Assembly: GCA_002370555.1 (NCBI GenBank)
Contig: AP014718.1
Span: 2,294,001 to 2,358,000, forward strand
Direction of reading: 5' to 3'
From: Arthrobacter sp. Hiyo4
GTDB taxonomy: Bacteria; Actinomycetota; Actinomycetes; Actinomycetales; Micrococcaceae
Length of the DNA stretch: 64,000 nucleotides
Both the position numbers and the translations under genes were made by a program. The notes below the pieces were generated by a model. It was not told where the DNA came from, searched no databases, and worked only from the letters and a program-made list of their open reading frames with translations. Positions 23,647-32,374 of this stretch are shown here, piece after piece (within the stretch, counting starts at the first letter, position 1; each line of letters opens with the position of its first letter).

Positions 23647-24110
23647 ATGAGACCGTCAGTCCGCAAGAGTGTTTTCGTCGGCATCGCCGGCCTGTCCCTC
23701 GCTGGAACAGTGGCCGGGTGCGCGCCGTCGGCAACGCCCGCCGCGACTTCCGACAGCACGTCCGGCGCCACCACTGCCCCTTCCGGCACGGCATCATCGC
23801 CGGCCGGCAGCGCCTCCCTCTACCAGGACGGCACCTACAGCGCCGACGGCACGTACGTTTCCCCAACGGCACCGAAACCGTGGGGGTTGAGCTGACGCTC
23901 GCCTCCGGCACAGTCACCGCGGTGAACATCACCCAGCACCCCTCGAACCCCAACACCCGGAAATTCCAGGGCGAATTCGCGGGCGGGATCGCAGCGCAGG
24001 TTGTGGGAAAGAGCATCGACGAACTCAACGTCTCCAAGGTGGCAGGATCCTCGCTCACCAGCGGCGGCTTCAACCAGGCCCTGGACAAGATCAAGGCCGA
24101 GGCCCAGTAA
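23647..24110 (+). CDS. FMN-binding domain lipoprotein (one frameshift)
   Basis: This exported lipoprotein is about 154 residues after repair. A lipobox (AGTVAGC) follows the basic and hydrophobic signal peptide, then a Ser/Thr/Ala linker to about residue 57, then an FMN-binding domain (YQDGTYSADGTYVS, ELTLASGTVTAVNI). The expected flavinylation motif, usually (S/T)GAT, appears as AGSSLTS, with Ser136 the likely attachment residue for ApbE. One C is missing near 23864. It is the first of three plus-strand genes with apbE and a membrane reductase. Confidence 0.85.
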
Positions 24111-24113
24111 GCC

Positions 24114-24979
24114 GTGCCGGACCCGGAGGACTTCCGCTTCGACGGGATCGGAACCCGTTGGGAAATCTCCACGCCCGTCCACTTGACGCCAGCGTACGGG
24201 CCCGGCTGCTCGCCTTGGTGGAACGGTACGACGGCGACTGGTCCCGGTTTAGGTCCGATTCGACCGTCGGTGCCATGGCCCGCCAGCCCGGGCGGTATGA
24301 GCTGCCACCGGAAGCGGCGTCCCTTGGCCGGCTGTACCGCTCGCTGTATGAGGTCACACGCGGTGCAATGACGCCGCTGATCGGTGGCAGCCTGGAGCGC
24401 CTCGGGTACGACGCCGCCTATTCCCTGCGGCCGGCAGGGAACGCGCTTCCGGCACCCCGCTGGGAGGACGTTCTGGTGTGGGACGGGAATGTGCTGACCA
24501 CCACCGCTCCCTTGGTCCTGGACATCGGTGCCGCCGGTAAGGGGCAGCTGGTGGACCTTCTCGCTATTGAGCTGCGCTCCTGCGGCGTGGACTCCTTCGT
24601 GATTGATTCCAGCGGCGACCTGCTGCACCGCGGGCCTGATCCGGTCTCCGTGGCGTTGGAGCACCCGTACGATCCGGCGACCGCCATCGGGACCGTGCCG
24701 CTGGCAGGCGGCGCATTGTGCGCGTCTGCCTCAAACAGACGGGCGTGGGGCGACGGCCTGCACCATGTGCTCGATGGCACCACGGGGCTGCCTGTCAGCA
24801 CTGCGGTAGCCACGTGGACCATGGCGGAGAGCACCATGGTTGCCGATGCTCTGGCCACCGCCCTGTTCTTTGTCCCCGGCAGCGAGCTGGAACGGAGCTT
24901 CGACTTTTCCTGGCTGACGGTTTTTTCTGATGGAACTGCCGCCTACTCGGCCGGATTTGAAGGGACACTGTTCTCATGA
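24114..24979 (+). CDS. apbE: FAD:protein FMN transferase (one frameshift)
   Basis: ApbE covalently attaches FMN from FAD to Thr or Ser of target proteins. The protein is about 288 residues after repair. The motifs are clear: WSRFRSDSTVGAM, LDIGAAGKGQLVDLLA, SFVIDSSGDLL and HHVLDGTTGLPV, with the Mg2+-binding TMVADALATALF. No signal peptide is visible, which fits a cytoplasmic or membrane-edge enzyme. The start is GTG at 24114, three bases after the lipoprotein stop. One C is missing near 24175. Its likely substrates are the neighbouring lipoprotein and perhaps the RnfD-like domain. Confidence 0.92.
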
Positions 24980-26537
24980 GCCCCGTTGACGCCCCCAAGG
25001 CAACTCCCGTTTTCACTGCCGGCCGGCTGGACACCCTGCTGGGCAAGTACACGATGTACCGTCTGATCCTGCTGGTGCTGGCAGCCCTTGCCGCGTATAG
25101 CCTCCTGCTCAATGCCCTTGGCTGGCTCACGTTCGGCCTCCCGCAAATGCTCGTCCACCTGGTGCTGTGTCTTGGCCTGACCTATGCGTCCAACCGAGGG
25201 CTGGCTGCCCTTTTCCACGTCCGCCAGCATTCCGAGTCGTCGCTGATCACCGGCCTGCTGCTGTACTTCCTCTTCTGGCCCTCCTTCATACCCCTGGACA
25301 TGGCGGGAGTGGCCCTGGCCTGCGTGCTGGCCTCCGCCTCGAAATACGCGCTGGCCTGGCGTGGCCGGCACATCTTCAACCCCGCCGCCGCCGGGGCGTT
25401 TGTGACCGGGCTGACGGGGCTGAACATCGCGACGTGGTGGGCGGCGACCCCGGCCATGCTGTGGCTGCTGGTCCCGGGCGTCCTCCTGGTGCTCTACCGG
25501 ACACGTAAGGTGCTTATGGCGGCCGTGTTCCTTGCGGTTGCCACATTAATTGTGAGCGCTGAGCTGCTGCAGGCGGGGCTTACGCTGGGCAGCGCACTCT
25601 GGCAGGCACTGGCGCAGCGGCCGCTGCTGTTCTTCGTCGGCTTTATGCTGACGGAGCCGCTCACCCTCGCTCCGCGCCGCTGGCAGCAGCTCGTGCTCGC
25701 CGCACTGGTTGGCGTGGTGTTCGCGGTGCCGTACAACTTCGGCTTCATCGCCAACTCGCCGGAACTGGCCCTGCTGGTGGGCAACCTGCTGGCGTTCCTT
25801 GTGGGCCAGCGCGGCGGGCTCAGGCTCCGGTTCGCTGGCTCCCGCCCTCTGACGCCCAGCACCACAGAGTTCGCCTTTGAACCGTCCCGGCCCGTCCGGT
25901 TTGTGCCGGGACAGTACATGGAACTGGATCTGCCGCACGCCAAGTCTGACGGTAAAGGCCGACGCCGGGTGTTCAGTTTGACCAGCGCCCCCGGTTCGGA
26001 GACGGTGAAGTTTGGCGTCCGGACGGCGGAGCCCCTGTCCGCGGCGAAGAAAGTCCTGCTGGACCTGAAGCCTGGTGATGAGGTGGCCGCCACGTCTGTG
26101 GGCGGAGATTTTGTCCTGCCCCGCGATCCCCGGACCCGGTCCTCCTGATCGCCGCGGGCATCGGTATCACGCCCTATCTTGCGCATCTGGCTTCCGGCGC
26201 TGCGCAGGACCGGGACGTGGTTCTCCTGCTGCTGGCACGCAACGCTGCCGAAATTGCCTACACCGCCGAGCTGCAGGCGTCCGGGGCGCACATCCTGGCA
26301 CGCCTCGCTGATGGTTCCGTCCCACCGTCGTTCATCACCGACACCGGGACGTTGGAATCCGGGGGCGCTGCAGCTGGCGCCCGGCTGGACGGAGATTCCC
26401 TGAAGGCCCTCGTTCCCGACATTGCCGGCCGCGCTGTCTACATCTCCGGGTCCCCTGCGAGCGTCGCCTCGCTGCGCCGTGCAGCCCGTAGGGCCGGCGC
26501 CCGCCGGGTGCACGTGGACTCTTTTTCGGGCTACTGA
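24976..26537 (+). CDS. RnfD/NqrB-like membrane domain fused to FAD/NAD(P) oxidoreductase (one frameshift)
   Basis: This is a fusion protein of about 520 residues. The N-terminal ~280 residues hold about nine membrane helices with the RnfD/NqrB-type motif HIFNPAAAGAFVTG. The C-terminal ~220 residues are a ferredoxin-NADP reductase module: RPVRFVPGQYMELDLPH and RRVFSLTSAPG bind FAD, and AAGIGITPYLAHL binds NAD(P)H. A canonical SGAT flavinylation site is not obvious in the membrane part. One C is missing near 26138 (PRTRSS-stop should read PRTPVLLIAAG). The ATG overlaps the apbE stop (ATGA). The architecture suggests electrons move from NAD(P)H through FAD and the membrane to the FMN lipoprotein outside. 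Confidence 0.85.
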
Positions 26538-26615
26538 ACAGGGCCGTTTTTCCTTGCAGGCACCTTCCTGCTAAGCTCTAGGACGTCCCGCTGGCAACGG
26601 CAGGATCCCTGAATT

Positions 26616-26688
26616 GCCCTCGTAGCTCAGGGGATAGAGCGTCTGCCTCCGGAGCAGAAGGTCGTTGGTTCGATTCCAATCGAGGGCA
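26616..26688 (+). tRNA. tRNA-Arg (anticodon CCG)
   Basis: The 73-base cloverleaf is complete: a 7-bp acceptor stem GCCCTCG with CGAGGGC, a D-arm with GCTCAGGGGATAGAGC, an anticodon stem TCTGC with GCAGA around the loop CTCCGGA (anticodon CCG), and a T-arm with GGTTCGATTCC. CCA is not encoded. A strong terminator follows. Confidence 0.97.
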
Positions 26689-26694
26689 CAGATG

Positions 26695-26727
26695 AAACCC
26701 CGCCGCTTGCAAAAGCGGCGGGGGTTT
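26695..26727 (+). terminator. intrinsic terminator after tRNA-Arg
   Basis: AAACCCCGCCGCTT pairs with AAGCGGCGGGG(G)TTT around a GCAA loop, 7 bases after the tRNA. The stem is about 14 bp and strongly G+C-rich. Confidence 0.85.
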
Positions 26728-26749
26728 CTGCGTTAACTCGCATCCGGCC

Positions 26750-27130
26750 TCAGCCGCTCGGCTCGCCGTGTAATAGCGGTTTAGCGGCAGCCCGGGCAGC
26801 CCGGGCCTTGGGGATCTGGTTGCAGTCGTCGGCGTATTTTTTGGCGATCGACCGCCACACGCTGACCGTTTGTGGGCGGATCTTTAAACTCCCTTTGTCC
26901 AGGTATCGGCGAGTGGCGGCCCATCGTTCACGGAAATACGTTCCCTGGAACGAGCTTATGAAGGCCGGCTGACAGCGTTTCGGTGTACACAGGGTTGGTC
27001 CGAGTCTTTTCGCCCACTCTTCCTGGCGCAGGGATCCTCCCATGACGGTTGATGGCCGAACTCGGTGCCAACCGCAATTCCACGTGTACTGGATCGGGGC
27101 GGCCATCACATGGAAATGCTGACCAGGCAT
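26750..27130 (-). CDS. hypothetical protein, orphan
   Basis: This 126-residue frame starts MPGQHFHVMAAP and is rich in Arg, Lys, Trp and Cys, with no signal peptide or known domain that I recognise. It lies in a patch of lower G+C and weaker codon bias between tRNA-Arg and the DUF222 gene. It is downstream of the lipoprotein gene on the same strand and could be its distal part, split by sequence errors. No ribosome-binding site stands out. Real coding status is uncertain. Confidence 0.35.
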   Translation of the reverse strand: MPGQHFHVMAAPIQYTWNCGWHRVRPSTVMGGSLRQEEWAKRLGPTLCTPKRCQPAFISSFQGTYFRERWAATRRYLDKGSLKIRPQTVSVWRSIAKKYADDCNQIPKARAARAAAKPLLHGEPSG

Positions 27131-27217
27131 AGTGACATCGGACTGCGGCTCGGCGCAATCGGCATTAGCGGCTAGTCTCCGCGCGGCGACGCCATTCCCG
27201 ATGGCTCCCGAATCCAG

Positions 27218-27652
27218 TCACAGCCCACCGTCGATGTCGATGAGTCCGACTGCCAAACCGCACCAATATCTGGGGTTGCCCTGGCCTTCTTCGCATGCCG
27301 TAGTAGTGGGACGCTCAGAACCAACCCAGCAGCCATAGAAATGCCACGAACCCCGATAATTTGAGCGGACCACACCCTCCTTCGTCTCCGATTCGGCGGC
27401 CTCGGGAAGGAATGTGACTGGAACATTCTCGGCCCGGCCTGTCGCATCAGCCGGCTTGTAGACGGCGGTCGGCGTTGGAGTTGGCGTCGCTGTTTGATTT
27501 GCAGCCTCCGTCGCCGTTGACGAGGACGTGCCAACATTGGGCTCGACTCCAGAGTTGCAGCCGGACAGCAAAAGAACTACTGCCGCAGCTCCGGCTAGCG
27601 CGGCTACCCGAATTCCATGGGAAATGTAAGAGTCGTTAGTTGTATTCGACAA
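27218..27652 (-). CDS. small lipoprotein (DUF6318-like N-terminus)
   Basis: The 144-residue frame has a signal peptide with a lipobox (VVLLLSGC, Cys about residue 32), then a Ser/Thr/Pro linker with TPTPTPT, then YKPADATGRAENVPVTFLPEAA. The segment up to ETKEG resembles Micrococcaceae lipoproteins annotated DUF6318; after that it departs from the family and is Cys- and Trp-rich, ending DIDGGL. The tail could be genuine or shifted by a sequence error near 27370. It is transcribed toward tRNA-Arg. Confidence 0.6.
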   Translation of the reverse strand: MSNTTNDSYISHGIRVAALAGAAAVVLLLSGCNSGVEPNVGTSSSTATEAANQTATPTPTPTAVYKPADATGRAENVPVTFLPEAAESETKEGVVRSNYRGSWHFYGCWVGSERPTTTACEEGQGNPRYWCGLAVGLIDIDGGL

Positions 27653-27834
27653 GCTAATCCCCCGATAGTTTGTAGGCGCCTCGCGGACGATGCGCTAAGG
27701 GTAGCCTCGACTACATTTCAGCAATCAAAGTTATCCACAGGCACCCGGAGCGGATCTGCCAGCGGCTCAAGCAGGTAACAAGTCAATGGCCGCCCGGTAC
27801 TTTTCCTCGGATAGTCGGCAATTGCGCTGTTCGT
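27653..27834. other. non-coding gap before the DUF222 gene
   Basis: This 182-base stretch is A/T-richer than its surroundings and holds the likely promoter of the minus-strand lipoprotein. I see no gene, repeat or strong hairpin in it. Confidence 0.4.
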
Positions 27835-29280
27835 CTACCCCGGGTCCATGGATTCTTCGGCGGTGCCGTGTTCTGCCACCGGAACCGGAACCGGAACCAT
27901 GCTGCACGGCAAATTCGGTGGTTCCCAGTCGGGGTGTTCGCTGGCGTAGTGGCGTCCGGTGGGTGATATCCAGCCGGGTGGTTCGTTCTTGGTTGCGGTG
28001 GTGGGTTTCCAGGCCGTGGTGTGGCGGAGCCGGTGGTGCTTGTGGCAGGGCTGGCCGAGGTTGCTGATCCCGGTGGATCCTCCTTTGGCCCAGGCCAGGA
28101 TGTGGTCTGCTTCGTTGTCCAGGGAATGGTTGCCGCAGCCGGGGAACGGGCATTTTCCGTCGCGCAGCCGAAGCCATTGGCGTTGGGCTTTCGTCACCCG
28201 GTAGCTGGTCCGTCCGATCTCCAGCGGGGCACCGTCCCGCGGGTCTACAAGCACACGGTGGAAGGACTCGGCGCCGTCGGCGATGAGTTGCCGGGCCATG
28301 GATGGTGGGATCGGGCCGTATCCGTCGAGCATGGCGGGCTCCTCAGTGAAGCCCAGCAGCGAGAAGACCGGGACGGTGACCAGGACCTGTGCCCGCGGCG
28401 ACGGGACACCGTCGCCCACTGCCAGGCCCGTTTCGCCGATACTGCCCGTTTCGCCCTTGCCGCAGGACATGCCCGTCATGCCACCGGTTCCGGCGCCGGC
28501 GATGTTGTTGCCCAGGAGCCAGGTGGCGACGGTGTCTGCGCGGATCTGGCTGAGGTTCCGGTCCTCATGAGGCCCCTGCAACGCCCTGGCCGCAGCGGTG
28601 GCCCGGTTCCAGATCCCGGCGGCCTGATCGGCGGGAAGGTAGGCGGAGAACCAGGCCATGCCGTCGCGGTCCGGGGCGTACTCCAGGCGCCTGTCGGCTG
28701 CACTCCGGGTGTGGCGTTTTTCGATGCTGACCGGGTGGTGGCGTTCCCGCCAGGTCCGGGCCTTGTGCCGGAACCTCCCGGGGATGAGCTCACCGGCGAA
28801 GCCACGTGCCGGATTCACCGCGTCGGGGTCCAGGAAATGCGCCTCCAACGCCGCCGCGCCGGGTCTGTCGAGGTTGGTGGTTTCATCGACCATGATCCGG
28901 GCGTGCTGCCAGGAAATCGTCCCGGCCTGCAGCGCGGATAAGGTCAGGGGAAGCCTGGTGGTGAGTTGGTGGGCCTCGGCCAGCAGCGCCCCGGCGGACC
29001 GTTCGCTCACCGTGAGCACACATGCCACCTCAGCGACCACAGCCATCTCCTGCCCGGTATGGTCCTGCGGCGAATAAGCAGGCCCTGCCAGGGCCTCGGC
29101 AGCGGCGCGGTAACCGGCAGCCAGCCAGACCTTTAGGGCGGCACTTTTCGCCTCCAACCGTGAGATCTCGGCCAGCCCGTCCAAGAAACCACCCGCCACC
29201 CGGCGCAACGGATCAGCATCCCAGGAACCGGAAGATTCGGCAGCTTCACCGATCACAACCGCAAGCTCAGCGAAAGACAC
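27835..29280 (-). CDS. DUF222 domain protein with C-terminal HNH endonuclease motif
   Basis: This intact 481-residue protein belongs to the 13E12/DUF222-HNH family, which occurs in many copies in actinobacterial genomes. The helical DUF222 region occupies about residues 40-330 and includes CVLTVSERSAGALLAEAHQL and GTISWQHARIMVDE. The C-terminal HNH site is complete: CPFPGCGNHSLDNEADHI, then WAKGGST and CHKHHRLRH, with zinc-binding Cys pairs. The last residues contain VPVPVPV from three GGAACC hexamers. The function is unproven; a nuclease or mobile-element link is inferred. Confidence 0.85.
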   Translation of the reverse strand: MSFAELAVVIGEAAESSGSWDADPLRRVAGGFLDGLAEISRLEAKSAALKVWLAAGYRAAAEALAGPAYSPQDHTGQEMAVVAEVACVLTVSERSAGALLAEAHQLTTRLPLTLSALQAGTISWQHARIMVDETTNLDRPGAAALEAHFLDPDAVNPARGFAGELIPGRFRHKARTWRERHHPVSIEKRHTRSAADRRLEYAPDRDGMAWFSAYLPADQAAGIWNRATAAARALQGPHEDRNLSQIRADTVATWLLGNNIAGAGTGGMTGMSCGKGETGSIGETGLAVGDGVPSPRAQVLVTVPVFSLLGFTEEPAMLDGYGPIPPSMARQLIADGAESFHRVLVDPRDGAPLEIGRTSYRVTKAQRQWLRLRDGKCPFPGCGNHSLDNEADHILAWAKGGSTGISNLGQPCHKHHRLRHTTAWKPTTATKNEPPGWISPTGRHYASEHPDWEPPNLPCSMVPVPVPVAEHGTAEESMDPG

Positions 29281-29552
29281 CGAAAGGGCCCCGCCGTCGC
29301 CACAGCTGCTCTGCTATCCATACCCACATCATCCCCGGAGGGTCTGACAATAACGGCGAAGCTGAAGGGCTATGTGCATAACTCCGCCAAACAACGATCC
29401 CTGCCTCCAGCCGCCGCGGCAGTTGAGGGCCACAGTTATCCCTTCGCCCGTGAAACGGGGCCCAAGAGTGCGTCCGCGCTGGATTGAGTGCGCCTTCATC
29501 AGATTGTCGGCGCCCCCTCGTAGGCTGATTTCAACGTACTCGAGGGTAGGCC
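29281..29552 (+). other. divergent intergenic region before the M4 peptidase
   Basis: These 272 bases separate the start of the DUF222 gene from the peptidase gene. An open frame runs through it into the peptidase frame but lacks protein character. The GAGGGTAGG at 29542-29550 is the ribosome-binding site for the peptidase ATG. Confidence 0.5.
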
Positions 29553-30610
29553 ATGCACGTTCCAGCTACATTCTGTTCCATCATTCCGCCTTACATACTG
29601 CGGCGGTTGGCCCGCCTGGACGAGCCTCGGTTTTCTGCCGCCGCGCGGGCTGCCAAGGAAGCGCTAAGCCACGTCCGGTCAGTCCAGTCAGCCCGTACCC
29701 AGCCGGCTCCGGCCGCTCCCCGGCACTGCGCGACGTCCGTCCGGGCCCGCCCAAAAGGAGCATCTACGATGCCGGCGGATCCGAGATCCTGCCCGGAAAG
29801 CTCGTTCGCGAGGAAAGCGAACCGGCTTCCGGCGATCAGTCCGCTGATGAGGCGTACGACGGCCTTGGACACACGCATCGCCTGTTTGCCGACATCTTCG
29901 GCCGTAACTCCATCGACGGCGAAGGACTGCCGCTCGATGCCACAGTGCACTTTGGCAAGCTCTACGACAATGCTTTCTGGGACGGCCACCAGATGGTCTT
30001 CGGCGACGGCGACGGCGAAGTCTTCGAACGATTTACGCGGTCACTGAGCGTCATCGGGCACGAACTCACGCACGGCGTCACGCAGTACTCGGCGGGGTTG
30101 GCTTACCGCAACCAGGCCGGCGCCATCAACGAATCCATGTCCGACGTTTTCGGCGCGCTCGTGGAACAGTACCTGAACAGCCAGTCCGTGACCGACGCCA
30201 GCTGGCTGATCGGCGAAGGACTTTTCACGCCCCAGGTTCAGGGATCGGCTCTCCGATCCCTGAAGGCCCCGGGCACAGCGTACGACGACGACGTGCTGGG
30301 TAAGGACCCCCAGCCGGATTCGATGGACTCGTACGTGCGGACCAGCGCGGACAACGGCGGCGTCCACATCAACTCCGGGATCCCCAACAGGGCCTTCTAC
30401 CTCACGGCGGAGACCCTGGGCGGCAACGCCTGGGAGGCGCCGGGACGGATCTGGTACGACGCACTGACGGGCGGCTCGCTGCCTGCCACCGCCACCTTCC
30501 GCGTCTTCGCGACGGCGACGGCGGCATCCGCCGTCGGCCTGTACGGCAACGATTCGCCGGAGCATGACGCCGTGCGGCAGGCGTGGGAAACTGTGAAGGT
30601 CAAGCTTTAG
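29553..30610 (+). CDS. protealysin-like M4 family metallopeptidase (one frameshift)
   Basis: This thermolysin-family zinc peptidase is about 352 residues after repair. It has no Sec signal peptide; the N-terminus is a short protealysin-type propeptide with the hallmark CSIIPPYIL at residues 8-16. The zinc site is HELTH at 170-174 with Glu194 in NESMSD; His272 (GGVHINSG) is the transition-state histidine. The C-terminal helical domain ends QAWETVKVKL. One C is missing near 29753. An emfourin-like inhibitor gene follows 60 bases later, as in Serratia. Protealysins work on intracellular or host targets; the substrate here is unknown. Confidence 0.9.
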
Positions 30611-30670
30611 TTGAACGCCTGCCCGCCGCGAGCCGGCGGCCAGGCTGCAGGAAAGCCCAGGACCCAGGCC

Positions 30671-30994
30671 ATGAAGATCAGTGTGGAGCGCAGCGGCGGC
30701 ATCGCAGCCCTGACCCGCGTATGGACAGTGCATGCCCAGACCGCGAGCGCCAAAAGCCAGTGGCAACCCATTGTGGAAGCATGCCCTTGGGATGCTGTAC
30801 CCAAGACCGTCCGCGCCGCAGCCGCGGAGGTGCAGGACAACCAGCCGGACCGATTTATCTATTCGATCCGGGCCGGCCAGCGGCGGGCGGCGCTGCGGGA
30901 GCAGGCTGTCACAGGACCATGGCGTGTGCTGGTGGACACCACCCGGGCGGCAGCCGAGGACAACCTCGACCGGAGGGGTCCTGGGCAGGCTTAG
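30671..30994 (+). CDS. emfourin-like protealysin inhibitor
   Basis: This intact 107-residue cytoplasmic protein starts MKISVERSGGIAALTRVWTV, closely resembling emfourin, the protein inhibitor encoded next to protealysin in Serratia. The conserved N-terminal RSGG(I/F)AGLTR-type motif is visible, then a Trp-Asp-rich middle and DRFIYSIRAG and WRVLVDTTR strands. Its length matches the family (about 110). A longer frame from 30611 lacks ribosome-binding support. It should bind and control the M4 peptidase encoded just upstream. Confidence 0.8.
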   Translation: MKISVERSGGIAALTRVWTVHAQTASAKSQWQPIVEACPWDAVPKTVRAAAAEVQDNQPDRFIYSIRAGQRRAALREQAVTGPWRVLVDTTRAAAEDNLDRRGPGQA

Positions 30995-31006
30995 CTGCGT
31001 CTCCAG

Positions 31007-31974
31007 TCAACCCGCTGTTACCAGTTGCCCCCGGAACGCCCGGCGGTAGGACTGAGGGCTTGTGTCCAGCACCTTGGCAAAGTGATGCCGGAGCAGGACG
31101 GGGTGGCCAAAGCCGGATTCCCGGGCAACTTCGTCGATGTTCAGGTCAGTGGATTCCAGCAGCTCCTGCGCCCGGAGGACCCGCTGCGAGTTCAGCCAGG
31201 CAGCGGGTGTGGCCCGGTTTCGGACCGGAAGCGGCGGGCGAAGGTCCTGGCTGACATGTGGATGCGGGACGCCAACTCCACGACCGTGTGCTCCTGGTCC
31301 AGGTTCTGCACCATCCAGCGCAGCAGCTCTTCCATCGGTGCCGATCCACAGGCAGGCACGGGCCGGTCGATGAACTGGGCCTGTCCGCCGTCGCGGTGCG
31401 GCGGAACCACCATGTCCCGGGCAATGGCGGCTGCCACATTGGCGCCCAGCTCAACGCGTACCAGATGGAGGCAGGCATCAATCCCTGCCGCTGTTCCGGC
31501 GCTGGTGATCAGGTTGCCGTCCTGCACGTAGAGCACGTTTTCATCAACCTGCACTTCCGGGTACCGGTTTGCGAGTTCATGGGAATAGTGCCAGTGCGTG
31601 GTGCAACGCCGCCCGTTCAGCAGTCCGGCGCGGGCCAGGGCAAAGGCTCCAGAACAGATGGACATCACCCAGGCACCACGGGCGTGCGCTGCGCGCAATG
31701 CCTCCAGCACGGGTTCCGGAACGTCGTCGTCGCGTCCGAAGGGGGTCATGATCACGAGGTCCGCATCCGCCGTTGCCTCCAATCCCAGCGAAACATTCAA
31801 GGAGAGTCCCGATTTCATCCGGACGTTACCGGGTTCGGGTGTGCAGACCCGGAAGTCGAACGCCGGAACGTTGCTGCCGCGTCCTGATCTGTCGATGCCA
31901 AAAACCTCGCAGGCGGTGGCGAACTCGAAGACAGAGAAGTTGGGAACTACGATGACTGCCACTGATCTGAGCAT
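31007..31974 (-). CDS. GlxA family transcriptional regulator (one frameshift)
   Basis: This protein is about 322 residues after repair. The N-terminal domain has the DJ-1/PfpI fold (RSVAVIVVPNFSVFEFATACEVFG and the SICSGAFALARAGLL nucleophile-elbow-like segment), and the C-terminal ~100 residues form an AraC helix-turn-helix pair (ASRIHMSARTFARRFRSETG, then NIDEVARESGFG). One G is missing near 31208, after SETG. I chose the ATG at 31974 (MLRSVAVI). GlxA-type proteins often regulate amine or amino-acid catabolism; the target here is unknown. It converges on the emfourin gene with a 12-base gap. Confidence 0.88.
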
Positions 31975-32054
31975 GCTTCCATTATGGCAGAAAATCGATC
32001 TTTTTGGCATTTCTGCCACTGTTTCTTCATCGCCCACGGGAGCAGCATTGGGAC

Positions 32055-32221
32055 ATGGAAATCTTCGGAATCGCCCTAGTGGTCCTGCTCCTCGTTGTTC
32101 TCGCCGCCACCTTCTCAGCGCTGCTGCGTGATGGCCGCGGCCACACCCCGCCCATCACCTCCGACCAGCCCTGGTCCGCCATGGACCTGCCAGCGTCAAC
32201 TACACCCTCCGAATTTTCTAA
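32055..32221 (+). CDS. small single-span membrane protein (probable frameshift)
   Basis: This protein of about 55 residues starts MEIFGIALVVLLLVVLAATF (one membrane helix), followed by a short polar tail DGRGHTPPITSDQPW. As given, the frame runs to 32267. If one base is missing near 32190 it ends VNYTLRIF at 32221, which is how I remember close Micrococcaceae homologues ending, so I prefer that end. The function is unknown. Confidence 0.55.
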
Positions 32222-32374
32222 CCAGAAGGCATGCCTCAAGCCGCCATTGCTAACTCATCCGTACTAACACGAAGGATCCGGATCATAAAGAGCCGGGTCC
32301 CTTTTCATGCCTGGTCTCGGGTTGCCGGCAGCAAGCACGGGAATCAGGCGCCGCCCAGTAGACTGGCTGCAGCC

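Noticed and set aside
26616..26688. att site at the 3' end of tRNA-Arg
   Set aside because: I could not find a second copy of the tRNA end in the window, and no integrase is present.
27881..27898. GGAACC triplet repeat as a mobile or regulatory repeat
   Set aside because: It is in frame in the DUF222/HNH gene, encoding VPVPVP, and has only three units.
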